This document shows, one piece after another, positions 10,201 through 55,027 of a DNA stretch of 64,000 nucleotides. Positions within the stretch are counted from its first letter, which is position 1; each line of letters starts with the position of its first letter. The notes under the pieces were generated by a model. That model was not told the origin of the DNA and searched no databases. It worked only from the letters and a program-made list of their open reading frames with translations. The stretch lies in the NCBI GenBank assembly GCA_037893245.1, contig JBAIAA010000751.1, positions 1,240,001-1,304,000 of the forward strand. Reading direction: 5' to 3'. The translations under genes and the position numbers were made by a program. This DNA comes from Crossaster papposus. Taxonomy: Eukaryota; Echinodermata; Asteroidea; Velatida; Solasteridae.

Positions 10201-13200
10201 TAATCTGCGGGTAATTTTGCAGGTTGTGGGGTTTGAGCCCAGCCTGGGTTATGGCACTTTGACACCTAATATGTGACCTGTCACCACAAAATGAGAGTAA
10301 AGTCGCATGATGTGATTCAGAAAATGAACCATCCAAAGTCAAAATATGAAGGGGTGTTAAATTTTGAGATTTTGCGAAATTTGGAAAGCCCAAGTCCTCC
10401 ACTTTTAGGTCAGATCAGATGATCGAAAATCTCTTAAATTACGTGATTTTTAGTAGTGTTTGCGTAGTTTAACCCTAACCCCCTAGGCCTTACTTTGGGC
10501 TAAAGAACTGCATACTACAGAATACTACTTAGTATTTTGTAGCACTGGGTCTCTCTGTGACTGATGATTGGGTGTGTACTGACAGAGTACAGATACTGCC
10601 AACTACAAAGTACTAATAGTGGCAATACAGGTCAGTAATACTTACCTGGCAAAAAATGCAGTAGTCAGCCTTGACCCAATGTGTCCCAAGTGACAATTTT
10701 TGCTGTAGAGTTTAGAACACCTTACACAGCATACATGGGCCATGCACACTCAGCAAGCAGAGGGACACAATGCTAAAAAGTACTACGAGTGCAATAAGGG
10801 GTGAAGTACCAAATACTAAAAATTACTACAGGCATTGCACACAAGTCAGTGAGAGTACTGCATACTACTTTTTACTACTAGTAGTAAAAAGTAGCATTAG
10901 GTAGGGTTAGGGTTAATGTTTGGATTAAAGTCTATTAGTGGTCTAATTAACATGGTAATTAAATATGCAAATCAGGTCCTCGTAAGTATCCCACGTTTAA
11001 ACAATAGTTTGTATGTGTATGTGCCCTGTCATCCGTAAGGGAGGCTTCTACCAGACCTAACCCTCCTATCACATCACTTGGAATGCCACTAGAGATGGAA
11101 TATGCAGATGACGTAGACTTCATAGACGAGGAGAAAGAAACACTGGATAACATACTCCCTATTGCTGCAGCCAAATTGAAAGATGTGAACCTATTCATGA
11201 ATGAGGCTAAAACGGAATTCACTCATGTCTATCTGTCAGACAACCGTGCAGGAGACGACGAGGACGATCCTGTGAGAGGGGACGAACAGTGGAGAAAAAG
11301 CAAAATCCTTGGCTCCCTACTTTGTAGTTCGTCAGATGTATCTACACGCCGTGTAATTGGCAATATAGCCTTCCAGTCCTTCTGGAAAATCTGGATCAGA
11401 AAGTCAAAAATCCCACTTTCAAAAAAGCTACGACTCTACGATGCAATGTGTGTCTCCCTAATGCTGTACAACTGCAACAGCTGGGCAGCTCCAAAAGCAG
11501 TCATGGACAAGCTGGACGCCTGCCACCGTCGACACCTACGGATCATCACGGGACACCGATGGCCAAATAGTTTGATATCCAACGATGCTCTTTATGAAAT
11601 GTGTGACACAGTTCCACTGTCTATCAGAGTAGCCAAACAAAGATGGTCTATGTTCGGTCACATATTGCGCATGTCAGAGTCTGTACCAGCTCAGACGGCA
11701 TTGGATTTTGCAGTCATTGGATGCAGTCAGTACCGAGCACGTAAAGGCCGCCATTGCATGAACCTCCTTGGTGTTCTCAGGGCCGACCTCAAAACGTCAG
11801 GACTGGGAACCCTAAAATCCCGAAAGAAACTGAGGGAGCTCAGGATGCTCGCAACCGATAAGAAGCAGTGGCTTCAACTGAAGAAGGACTGATTGCCGCT
11901 GCAGGATGTTTTTACTACTGCAGCGGCAGAACACAGTTTATCATCATTGTAATGTGTGGAAAATTTCAAGAAGAAATAATGATTAGAACATAGTCGTTGC
12001 TATGCTCAACCGAACCTTACTTGTCCTGTTTTGTAATCTTGTGCGCGTTTTGTTTAATGTAAGTTTTCTTACAAACACGTTTTGTGAAACCCATGACTTT
12101 CTATAGCGCTGTAAAAAGTATTTATCGCAAAACCCCAAAGTGTTTTGTACCATTGGAAAGCTCTCTTTCTCAAGAATTTGAAAATACCAATATCTCAATT
12201 TTTAATATTTCCGACTTTACTTTTATTTTGTGGTGACAGGTCACATATGTGACCTTTCATCACAAAATGAGCGTAAAGTCGCACGGAGTGATATCCCAGT
12301 ACGGCGAGTCAAAGTCAAAATTTGAAGGGGTGCTCGATTTTTAAATTATATTGTGTTGTTTTTAAGACTAAATGCCCAACAATCAATTCCCAATTTTTAA
12401 GGACTATCAGATAAAAAATAAATCTGTTTTTTTGACTATGCCTTTCTTTGCGCGTTCACACAATTTCTCGCAAGAAATGCCTGTTTTCTCATAATCTCTG
12501 TATTAAGACTGCAGACTAAAAAATAAAAATAAAAAAAATATTGAGTATCAAATCGCCAAGTGTTATTTAACATTGGAAAGCTCTGTTTTCACAGAATTTA
12601 GAAATACCCATATCTCAATTTTTGATTTTGCCGACTTTACGCTCATTTTGTGATGACAGGTCACATATGAGTAGAGCAATGCAGATTTGCAGTGGTATAG
12701 ATGCCCACCCCAACCCTAATCATACAGGTACTATGTAGATTATCTTGTCTTGTTTCAGTTTGAGGGGCTGGTTCTTAAGTTCTACACTTTCCTCTGTAGC
12801 CCACACCTTGAATGGCCTTTGGCCTTGTGATGGGCAATTTGCATTAAAAATAAAGGAAAATGTAGGCCTACCTGTATCAAAAACATGATATACCTGTTCC
12901 ACCTGCGACATCCAGCAACCTCGTTCCTTGGGTTGGTTTCAGGACCTGCATGAACCTGTCCTTCCATATTCTGTGGATACCCAGGCTCATTGCATCGTTC
13001 ATAGTGTCATAGTTCCCAGCAACATTCTTGAAGACCTCATAAACTAAACAAATAAATACAACCAAGGAATTATAAACTGTACTTTTTAGTGTCTCCGTAA
13101 CGCCTCATTTTTGTTTAGTGGCAATTTTGTTGTTGAAAATAGGTTATATTGATAGATAGTACAATAGATAAAAAAAGGTAAAAATCAGTGCTCACCGGGA

Positions 13201-15148
13201 TAAAAGGTGGTGAATTTTCGGCCCGACTAGGCCTTCATCGGATGACTGGCGGTTTGAATGCAAAGAATTCTATATTCAAACCGCCAGTCCAGTTCCAATG
13301 AAGACCTAGTCAGGCCGAAAATTCAGCACCTATTATCCCGGTAAGCACTGATTTTACCTTTTTAATCTATTTTACTATTCATCTTCATTGCTAGGAAGAC
13401 ACTTAATACTAACCGGTGTAGCGATTTGGGTTATTTTTTTCAGGAGCTAGGTGGTGCGTGAATGAATATTCATGAGAAAGAGCAATGGCAACTCATATAC
13501 GTTAAAGAACTATAAAGAATTATAAAGAACGGCTTCCTCAACCAACTGGCCAATAGCATAGTTGGTAGAGAGGAGATAGAGCTATAGATCGAAAGGTCTG
13601 TGGTTCGAATCCGACTGTCGTTAATGTTTGTCTTTTTCTTCTACAAATGTTCTTATGGGTTATTTTAATCATAAAACAAGGCTGAAGGGAAAACCTGATT
13701 AGGGTACATAAGTTTCTTGAAAAATACAACAAGAACCGCTACACTGGTTAGTTTTTAGTGACTTCCTCATTGCTATGCAGTTCTGCTTCATTTTACATTG
13801 ATAGATCCTGGTCCAAAACATTTACCAAAATTCGTGGGGGAAGGATGCAAACAGGGGTTTAGGGTTCATAACAAATTACCAGTGATGTCTACCAAGTGAC
13901 ACATTTCTGGTAACTTACATGTAATGTTATGTCAGGTTTTTTTAAAGCCATTAGTCTGTGCCCTTTAATTGTTACAAAACCACAGACCGAGTTGAACAAA
14001 AACATCTGATTTTTGTTTGGAGAAATTCGGTTAATGCATTTCAAGGTTATGACTGTTGTGCTGAGCCCAAAATCAACAGAAGGGTCATTAATCACCCCTG
14101 CATATCTGAGTTTGATTCTGATTGGTCAATATTAGCAGCATCATAATATTATTATTCATAGTAAATGAAACAGGCTGCATTCCGCGAACAATGCAATTGC
14201 AAACGTTCGGTGATAGTAGCTATTTTTATGTGTGCAGGTCCAATCATGTAGTGGAAATATTTTTGTGTTGGCAAACGTTGGCAACGTTCGCAGGAGTGCA
14301 ACGCAGCCCAGCCTGGTCTCTAAAAATAGATTTTCCTGATTCTTCTTAATTCTAATATAAAAGTAATAAGCTTAAAGTTTTGATTAATAAAAAAAAATTA
14401 TATTTTAAATGACCAGAGCAACAATGTGTGGAGCAATTATAAGTAAATTCTTAAAATACAATGAGGAATAATCAAATAAAATGTGTAACTGGTACTCGGC
14501 TCTATAAGTTTGTGTAGAAATTCTCAGGTTTATTTGTCATCCAATCCAATGATGCTTTGAAAATGTCGATGTTGGGCACGATCGGTCAATCTGCGTCATC
14601 GGCCATCGCGCAATTGTTGCGCTATCGGTCATTTTCATAACGCTATTGGTCGATCGCACTGCAACCAGTTAAACACCTTGCCTAAGTTATACTAACTTAC
14701 AGTTCCACAGTTCATGCCCCCATAAGTGATAAGGTTTTTTTGGCCTACCATTACCTAGGTTTACAAAATGCTTATATTATAGTACCACCAATGTTCCCCC
14801 CCCCCCCCCCCTTTCGCTCTACCCCTCCCCCCCCCTCCTTCGCTCTACCCCCCCCCCCCCCCCCCCCCTCCTTCGCTCCACCCCTCCCCCCACATCATAC
14901 ACACACGACCACTATATACAGATACACACACGACCACTATATACAGATACACACACACCCTTTCTTGTTTTCTCCGATTCTGTCACAGTCTCGAATCCAA
15001 AGTGGGTTTCCCTTCCTATAAAATCATCATCGTCTTTATTAGACGTTTTACTAAAAGCATTACTACTTGTACGCAAGTATCTTACTGCCAAAATAGATTT
15101 AGAAAAATGCCGAAAACAAGACAGACAAAGTGCTATGGGCGCTGCCAT
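4140..15148 (-). CDS. COQ5: COQ5, 2-methoxy-6-polyprenyl-1,4-benzoquinol methylase (gene span, 7 exons)
   Basis: This SAM-dependent C-methyltransferase of coenzyme Q synthesis acts in the mitochondrial matrix within the COQ complex. Joining seven exons with GT-AG borders and matching phases gives 336 residues (human 327), complete from Met to stop. Residues 1-30 are basic and Ser-rich, fitting a mitochondrial presequence. UbiE/COQ5 signature 1 (YDxMNxxMSxGxHRxW) is at 75-90, SAM motif I (DVAGGTG) at 108-114, motif CDIN at 179-182, GNAEELP at 207-213 and FGIRNVTH at 226-233. Signature 2 is at 243-257 but has Val246 where Lys/Arg is usual. A Ser/Asp/Glu-rich loop fills about 126-175, a segment variable in the family. 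The introns carry heavy transposon load, including the 12-bp array between exons 6 and 7. It is divergent from HEATR6 (227 bp between start codons) and convergent with DYNLL. Identification is very secure. Confidence 0.95.
4501..6306. mobile_element. TIR element carrying the 12-bp minisatellite
   Basis: The left end at 4501-4527 and the right end at 6280-6306 are inverted repeats matching at 23 of 27 bases, and all four differences are transitions (left begins AGAGTTGTATTCGAGTC). Almost everything between them is a 12-bp tandem array. The right inner flank holds inverted, array-like words (ACTTGTGATGGACTTGCAG). I read this as a non-autonomous DNA element whose inside was replaced or expanded by the array. 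It lies in COQ5 intron 6. Confidence 0.65.
4527..6170. repeat. 12-bp minisatellite, about 135 units
   Basis: Unit consensus is KTTCACAAGTCY. It is arranged in variant blocks: GTTCAGAAGTCT (4527-4722), mixed TTTCACAAGTCC/GTTCACAAGTCT (4723-5205), long pure TTTCACAAGTCC (5215-5483), ATTCACAAGTCC blocks (5545-5695), pure GTTCACAAGTCC (5800-5970), then GTCACAAGCCCA, GTCACACGCCCA and GTCACACGTCAA. A short GCATG interruption recurs at about 4841, 5133 and 5198. Because the unit is divisible by three, most frames on both strands stay open for hundreds of codons of tetrapeptide repeats. These frames are not genes. Confidence 0.95.
6345..6456 (-). CDS. COQ5: COQ5 exon 6
   Basis: Encodes residues 266(part)-303: [17 protein letters not shown], then [17 protein letters not shown], the conserved post-motif helix region. 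The acceptor follows a T-rich tract and CCAAG. The donor CAG|GTATGC is phase 0. Confidence 0.93.
6547..6635 (-). CDS. COQ5: COQ5 exon 5
   Basis: Encodes residues 237-265, including UbiE signature 2 ([10 protein letters not shown], then [11 protein letters not shown]). The Lys/Arg normally before PGG is Val here. The acceptor is TTCTGTAG and the donor AG|GTGAGC, phase 2. Confidence 0.93.
7163..7444 (-). mobile_element. TTAAAGGTAGGATAC family element (copy 1, internally deleted)
   Basis: The element starts TTAAAGGTAGGATGCACC and ends with the complement (GTGTATCCTACCTTT). The internal words match the fuller copies at 41353 and 45150 in inverse orientation, but the GC-rich centre is missing. 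It is a non-autonomous TIR element in COQ5 intron 4. Confidence 0.75.
7598..7704 (-). CDS. COQ5: COQ5 exon 4
   Basis: Encodes residues 201(part)-236: [12 protein letters not shown], then [16 protein letters not shown]. The donor is taken as GAG|GTTGGT because it joins HIEE to ALIEAHRVL with exact family spacing. A GTAGGT five bases later would add residues. Confidence 0.9.
7899..8803 (+). mobile_element. Mariner-like DNA transposon remnant, split by a SINE
   Basis: The ends are mariner TIRs: TACGAGGGGTGACTGATGTA at 7899-7919 and its complement at about 8774-8803. Between them are degraded transposase pieces: [12 protein letters not shown] near 8025-8064, then [20 protein letters not shown] near 8209-8266, and after the SINE a piece resembling the C-terminal end ([12 protein letters not shown]). 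It is short for a mariner (about 1.3 kb when whole) and clearly inactive. A SINE occupies 8305-8652. It lies in COQ5 intron 3. Confidence 0.75.
8305..8652 (+). mobile_element. tRNA-derived SINE inside the mariner remnant
   Basis: The head (8305-8392) folds like a class II tRNA: a 7-bp acceptor pairing GTGTCGT/ATGACAC, an A-box GGCCGAGTGG, an anticodon-arm-like CTCAAGC, a long variable arm and a B-box GGTTCGAGTCC. It resembles tRNA-Leu/Ser but has mismatches in the anticodon stem. The body runs through AGCGCTTTGAG and GCGCTATATAAAT to an (ATT)n tail. It is a SINE, not a working tRNA gene. Confidence 0.8.
8927..9276 (-). mobile_element. tRNA-derived SINE (family B, copy 1)
   Basis: On the - strand the head has TGGCATGGGTGGCTTGTGTG and a B-box GGGTTCGATTCCC near 9205-9222. 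A body with TGTGCGTTGGTTCTCTCCTG follows, then GCCATAGGCGCCTTTACG and an (ATT)n tail at 8927-8947. Related copies are at 41749 and 42205. It lies in COQ5 intron 3, just downstream of exon 3. Confidence 0.8.
9333..9593 (-). CDS. COQ5: COQ5 exon 3
   Basis: Encodes residues 114(part)-201(part): [14 protein letters not shown], an acidic Ser-rich stretch ([15 protein letters not shown]), then [20 protein letters not shown]. The acceptor is TTTTGCTAG and the donor G|GTCGGT. The low-complexity loop is in the segment that is also variable and charged in human COQ5. Confidence 0.92.
9820..10010. repeat. Diverged relative of the AACCAGTTCGCGCC element
   Basis: This contains AAACCAGTTCCCGCCCGGAT, GAGCCCAGGCACGCGGAA and GCCGGCATCTGTGAGTAGC. 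These are scattered matches to the TTAACCAGTTCGCGCC elements, but I cannot define both ends. It is probably an old or rearranged copy in COQ5 intron 2. Confidence 0.35.
10013..10110. repeat. Dispersed GC-rich repeat (inverse copy at 28440-28570)
   Basis: The words CTTCACTAACCCCTGGCC, GCTGACTGGCTATT and TACTGCGCGCGTATTT recur in inverse orientation at 28465-28565 in HEATR6 intron 8. Family unknown. Confidence 0.6.
10469..10916. mobile_element. TTAACCCTAACC-ended element (family P, copy 1)
   Basis: About 448 bp, starting TTAACCCTAACCCCCTAGGC and ending TAGGTAGGGTTAGGGTTAA. It is nearly identical to the copy at 61124-61573. Internally it is rich in TACTA/AGTAC words and ends in a short palindrome TACTACTAGTAGTA. 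It is non-coding. The telomere-like look of the ends is explained by a TTAA target followed by CCCTAACC. Confidence 0.85.
10970..11955 (+). mobile_element. LINE fragment (3' part of a non-LTR reverse transcriptase)
   Basis: The frame at 11083-11892 encodes the end of a reverse transcriptase: the catalytic box [10 protein letters not shown] at the start, then [10 protein letters not shown], a [21 protein letters not shown] block and [13 protein letters not shown], as in RTE/CR1-like LINEs. The fingers, the upstream palm and the endonuclease are missing, so the copy is 5'-truncated. The frame is open to its stop, suggesting a fairly young copy. A perfect hairpin follows the stop. Confidence 0.8.
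11894..11928 (+). promoter_or_regulatory. Perfect hairpin in LINE 3' UTR
   Basis: The 11-bp arms TGCCGCTGCAG and CTGCAGCGGCA enclose a 13-nt loop, beginning one base after the LINE stop codon. A 3' stem-loop is what several LINE reverse transcriptases recognise; that role is inferred here. Confidence 0.6.
12248..12665. mobile_element. TGTGACCTTTCATCAC MITE
   Basis: TA-flanked, starting TGTGACCTTTCATCACAAAA and ending TTTGTGATGACAGGTCACA. It shares internal words with its left neighbour at 10272. The two sit next to each other with a single TA between them. It is non-coding. Confidence 0.85.
12894..13043 (-). CDS. COQ5: COQ5 exon 2
   Basis: Encodes residues 64(part)-114(part): [13 protein letters not shown], signature 1 [14 protein letters not shown], and [11 protein letters not shown] (SAM motif I). 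The acceptor is ATTTGTTTAG and the donor ACAG|GTATAT, phase 1 at both ends. Confidence 0.94.
13164..13370. mobile_element. Foldback element with GACTGGCGGTTTGAAT arms
   Basis: The two halves are near-perfect inverted repeats (GTGCTCACCGGGATA, GAATTTTCGGCC, CTAGG, GACTGGCGGTTTGAAT) around an unpaired centre of about 14 nt. The outer arms continue into GGTAAAAATCAGTGC. It is about 200 bp of hairpin in COQ5 intron 1. Confidence 0.8.
13407..13758. mobile_element. TIR element with internal tRNA-like A and B boxes (copy 1)
   Basis: The ends are inverted: ACTAACCGGTGTAGCG at the left and CGCTACACTGGTTAGT at the right. Inside are an A-box-like TAGCATAGTTGGTAGAG (13554-13570) and a B-box GGTTCGAATCC (13602-13612) spaced as in a tRNA promoter. 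A second copy is at 33683-34470. It is non-coding. Confidence 0.7.
14794..14891 (-). repeat. C-rich tract (G-rich on COQ5 coding strand)
   Basis: Alternating runs of 8-19 C with CTCCTTCGCTCTA spacers, followed by (CA)-rich sequence to 14958. On the COQ5 sense strand this is a string of G runs about 70 nt after the exon 1 donor, and it could form G-quadruplexes. Confidence 0.7.
14959..15148 (-). CDS. COQ5: COQ5 exon 1 with mitochondrial presequence
   Basis: Encodes residues 1-63. The start AAGATGG is a good context, followed by [18 protein letters not shown] and [10 protein letters not shown], an Arg/Ser-rich N-terminus without acids in its first 35 residues. [16 protein letters not shown] matches the family. 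The donor GTGTGT (phase 1) was chosen because it joins K to VYEVF. Confidence 0.92.
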
Positions 15149-15375
15149 CTTTAAAATTGATAGGCTTCTTCACAAATATTAAAGTCTTTTTAATATTTGT
15201 TTTGCAGCTAATAATTGTATGCGCGTGTGATTCAAATTAGCATTGATTAAAATGTTTAATTAAAGTATTTTTTATTTAACAACAAAATGAACTTATTGCA
15301 TTTTACTGTCTTTAGATTTATCTTTTAGCAAATTAATGAAAGAGGATAAAAAAAAACAGGCTAGAAAAATGAAAA
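15149..15375. promoter_or_regulatory. Probable bidirectional promoter of COQ5 and HEATR6
   Basis: Only 227 bp separate the divergent start codons. The segment is very AT-rich, with no CpG island and no strong TATA box on either side. It contains a hairpin ACAAATATTAAA/TTTAATATTTGT near 15171-15200. Both 5' UTRs must also fit here if they are unspliced. The shared promoter role is inferred from geometry. Confidence 0.6.
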
Positions 15376-52366
<36,991 letters not shown>

Positions 52367-53123
52367 ATTCATAAATACCTGGGACAGTTTAGGCATTCCT
52401 ATTGGTCGAGAGCCCGTCACGTGGCCGGTTTTAAACGGACGATAAAGACATGGCTAGAAGTGTTTAAAACCAGTTGGCAACAAAAGTAGCCCCTGCACAT
52501 GGACAACTCAATGGACATCCTTCTCCGGGCACTTCACTGCTGAGCAGACCATTGTTCTTATCTATTTTGAACCATTCGGGTGCAAAATCCTGTTTTCCTC
52601 CAAATATGACGAATTTAAGAAAAAAAGTCTTCCACTTTTTAAAAAAATTCCATAAGTCGTGCACAAACGCGATCGCGTCACGTTCGTTCTTTTCCCTTTG
52701 AAAAAAACACGCGCGCGTACGCCATTTAGACGCGGAGGCCTATCCAGTCTATATAATGGAGATCAATGGTAAATACGCTTTATTGCATGTATTGTGACGT
52801 AGAGCGACAGAGGCGGAAACATGTCATTTGACAGTGGCCCGTGAACATGGATAGGGGAAAACACACAGAATGGCGAAACACCGAAATTTACTTGCGACAA
52901 TTTGCCGTGATTTTCGGGGCTTTTTTGGCTGAATTTTACAAAAAAGGTATTTATGAATGGGAATAAATGTGTGTTCGGTCGGTATTAATCACTCTGTTTA
53001 ATACCGCTTGGAGTCTGGGTGCTGATAATTACCCTCGCCTTCGGCTCGGGTAATTATCAGCACCCAGACTCCAAGCGGTATTAAACAGAGTGGTTAAAAC
53101 CTCCCGAACACACATTTATTCCC
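52367..53123. mobile_element. Palindromic element, ATAAATACCT ends and long hairpin
   Basis: ATTCATAAATACCT at 52367 is inverted at 52944-52958. From 52959 to 53123 an almost perfect hairpin follows, with arms of about 75 bp (GGGAATAAATGTGTGTTCGG, GGTATTAAT, CCGCTTGGAGTCTGGGTGCT, GATAATTACCC) and a TCGCCTTCGGCTCG loop. TATTGGTCGAGAG and TCACGTGG words are shared with the region at 61980-62540. Class unknown. Confidence 0.65.
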
Positions 53124-53131
53124 TTAGTATT

Positions 53132-54146
53132 TGGTGACCCCGGATTAGATCTCACACCGAAATAACCAAAACTTTGGAACTTCAGTTTTATTACAGAAAC
53201 TTATGTACAATTTATTTACAAACAATATTGATACTACTTCTTCACCCAATCGCGGGTTTCGACAATCCTTTAAATAGTATTCAATGGCTTTTGTACAATG
53301 ATTTACTTGCGTTAATTTCTTGATAAACACAATACCATTTTATCAATTAAAACCATAGGTCTTCTTTCACTTCTTTTGGATTAGAATTACAATTCTGTAT
53401 ATTATTTCCCCAAATAGTTCTTATTTACTCAGGTGTTCGTTGGAACTCCGTTTAGTTACTTGTAGCTTGCCATTCAGCGAACCCGACGGTTGATCTGGTG
53501 TTCACTGCTAGGCTTAACGGTCCTCTGTCAGTGGAATTCCCTCAGATTGCAACACTTCAGGCAAAGCGGGTCAAGCAAAAGTCTGGTTGAAGGGGTCGGC
53601 CATGGTTATTGTTGATTGAATGAACTTGAGCGAGAGTCTGCAGCCATAGGTTGAATGGTGCTACAGGTACACTGACAATTCTGACATGACAACAGGATAG
53701 ATGTTGGGTTTTTGCACTGAATATTGCCAAACTGGACGAAGGGCTCGATCCTTAACTGAATTTTAAGGAATCGGCCACAGGCCTGTCACACCAGGCCATA
53801 CCCCTAGGTCGTATGCTGTCTGTCGGTTCACTCTCGCACTGTCATGCTCACTCTATCACGGTTCAAACAAAACTAACTGACCCTCCTTAACTCCATCCAC
53901 AACGTACTACACAGACAAGTACCAGTAACAAATGATTTACGAACACGACAATAACCATGGCCTGTTTCTTGTTTACGTAATATTACATAACACGAACACT
54001 GCATTTCACGAATGCAGGTCAGCACCGTATAAATTACAGTATTTCACAACATCTTTTCGTGCGCGGGACTTTTGAGAGTGCTGATTCGCTACAAGTTACA
54101 TTGTATATAAATATGTACATTTACATGCGTCTATAGGCACGTAACA
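53132..54146 (-). mobile_element. Possible solo LTR of an LTR retroelement (fossil)
   Basis: About 1015 bp. On the - strand it begins TGTTACG and ends CCA (TG...CA form), with 5-bp flanks matching at 4 of 5, a TATA-like stretch near its start and AATAAA near its end. No gag or pol sequence adjoins it. It looks like an old solo LTR; the family is not determined. Confidence 0.35.
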
Positions 54147-54209
54147 GGATTGATCGTGACAGCCTTATTGCCCAGTTTTCTGAACAACTGAACAAGGGAG
54201 CCATCTATG

Positions 54210-55027
54210 TAAAGTCTGAAGTTTACCGCGATGCGGATTTTCCGCGAAAATCGCGGAATCGGCAAAATCGGCCCAAGAAAGCGGAAAGCGCGGTTTTGAA
54301 GAAAGTTTGAAAAATGAACCAGGAAAAACTATCAAAATGACCGGATAATGAGCAATCCGAGTGATTTTGATAAATAAGAAGAATGAAATCCTTCAAAATA
54401 CATCGTAATAAATCATATTTACCCTCTACAATATCATCCAATATGTGAAAATTATCGCGTAAAAGCCATGTCGAAAGTTGAAACAGTGACAACTGATTGT
54501 TGTTTATACGTTCACGATCGATCGAGCAAGGCTTGTTGTTGTACTAACTACCACTGCATGTAGTGTAGTAACTAGCATTGCACAACACATCGTAGTCAGT
54601 GTTTGTCACGTGCAGCCCATTCGCGGTATTATTCCGCTGTGTGGAGTATGTGCATTCATCGACCGCTTGTAGCTGTGTAGCAGTAGTGTGCGGTCACCCC
54701 CTACATATGTCACGGCTGTACAATGGGGGAAATTTAGCGCCCTCTTGTGGTGCCAGTCAAACGAAAGCGCATCACAGCGCATGCGCGGTAGACAAAAACA
54801 CTGTCATAAACATGGCCGCTCGTTCGTGCTTCGGTTTGTACGACGAAAAAAAGTTCAAGATTTTACAAAATTGCAACCTATTTCGACGATATTTTACCTT
54901 GGTTTTTATGAATTATGAAATCTGGAGGAAGCCTAATTCAAGAAAGCAGAAGAAAACGGATTTTGTGAATTATAAAGCGGAAGAAAGCAGAATTTAGCAT
55001 TTATAAAGCAGAAAACTTCAGACTTTA
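54210..55027. mobile_element. hAT-type element, TAAAGTCTGAAGTTT ends, perfect 8-bp duplication
   Basis: The 818-bp element has 15-bp perfect inverted ends TAAAGTCTGAAGTTT and CATCTATG on both sides (54202-54209, 55028-55035). The interior has repeated AAAGCGGAAGAAAGC-like words near both ends and no recognisable transposase. Eight-base duplication fits hAT. Confidence 0.85.

Larger units (their letters stand above)
10272..12245. mobile_element. TGTGACCTGTCACC MITE, interrupted
   Basis: The TA-flanked ends are TGTGACCTGTCACCACAAAA at 10272 and GGTGACAGGTCACA at 12232-12245. The internal words (AAAATATGAAGGGGTG, GGAAAGCTCTCTTTCTC, CAATATCTCAATTTTT) match the uninterrupted sister at 12248-12665. 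The extra 1.5 kb inside is a TTAA element (10469-10916) and a LINE fragment (about 10970-11955). Confidence 0.8.
10165..12800 (+). mobile_element. SINE (family C) split by nested insertions
   Basis: The head at 10165-10262 (GCACAGTGGTCTAGAA, B-box-like GGGTTTGAGCCCAGCC) and the tail at 12668-12800 (ATGCAGATTTGCAGTGG, TTTCAGTTTGAGGGGCTGG) match, in order, an unsplit copy at 27215-27440. The 2.4 kb between the halves is two adjacent TGTGACC MITEs, the first of which itself contains a TTAA element and a LINE fragment. Confidence 0.75.

Noticed and set aside
10469-10916. Interstitial telomere or telomere fusion
   Set aside because: Only two or three TTAGGG-like units at each end, explained by TTAA-CCCTAACC transposon ends; the same element recurs at 61124.
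13554-13612. A free-standing tRNA gene
   Set aside because: Only A and B boxes are present; no acceptor stem, and the segment is within a repeated TIR element.
14912-14958. Read-through of COQ5 exon 1 into [10 protein letters not shown]
   Set aside because: This is intron: the GTGTGT donor joins exon 1 to exon 2 with exact family spacing.
54121-54209. A host exon before the hAT element (short open stretch with RIDRDSLIAQF)
   Set aside because: Too short and unrecognised; no partner exon or homologue that I know.
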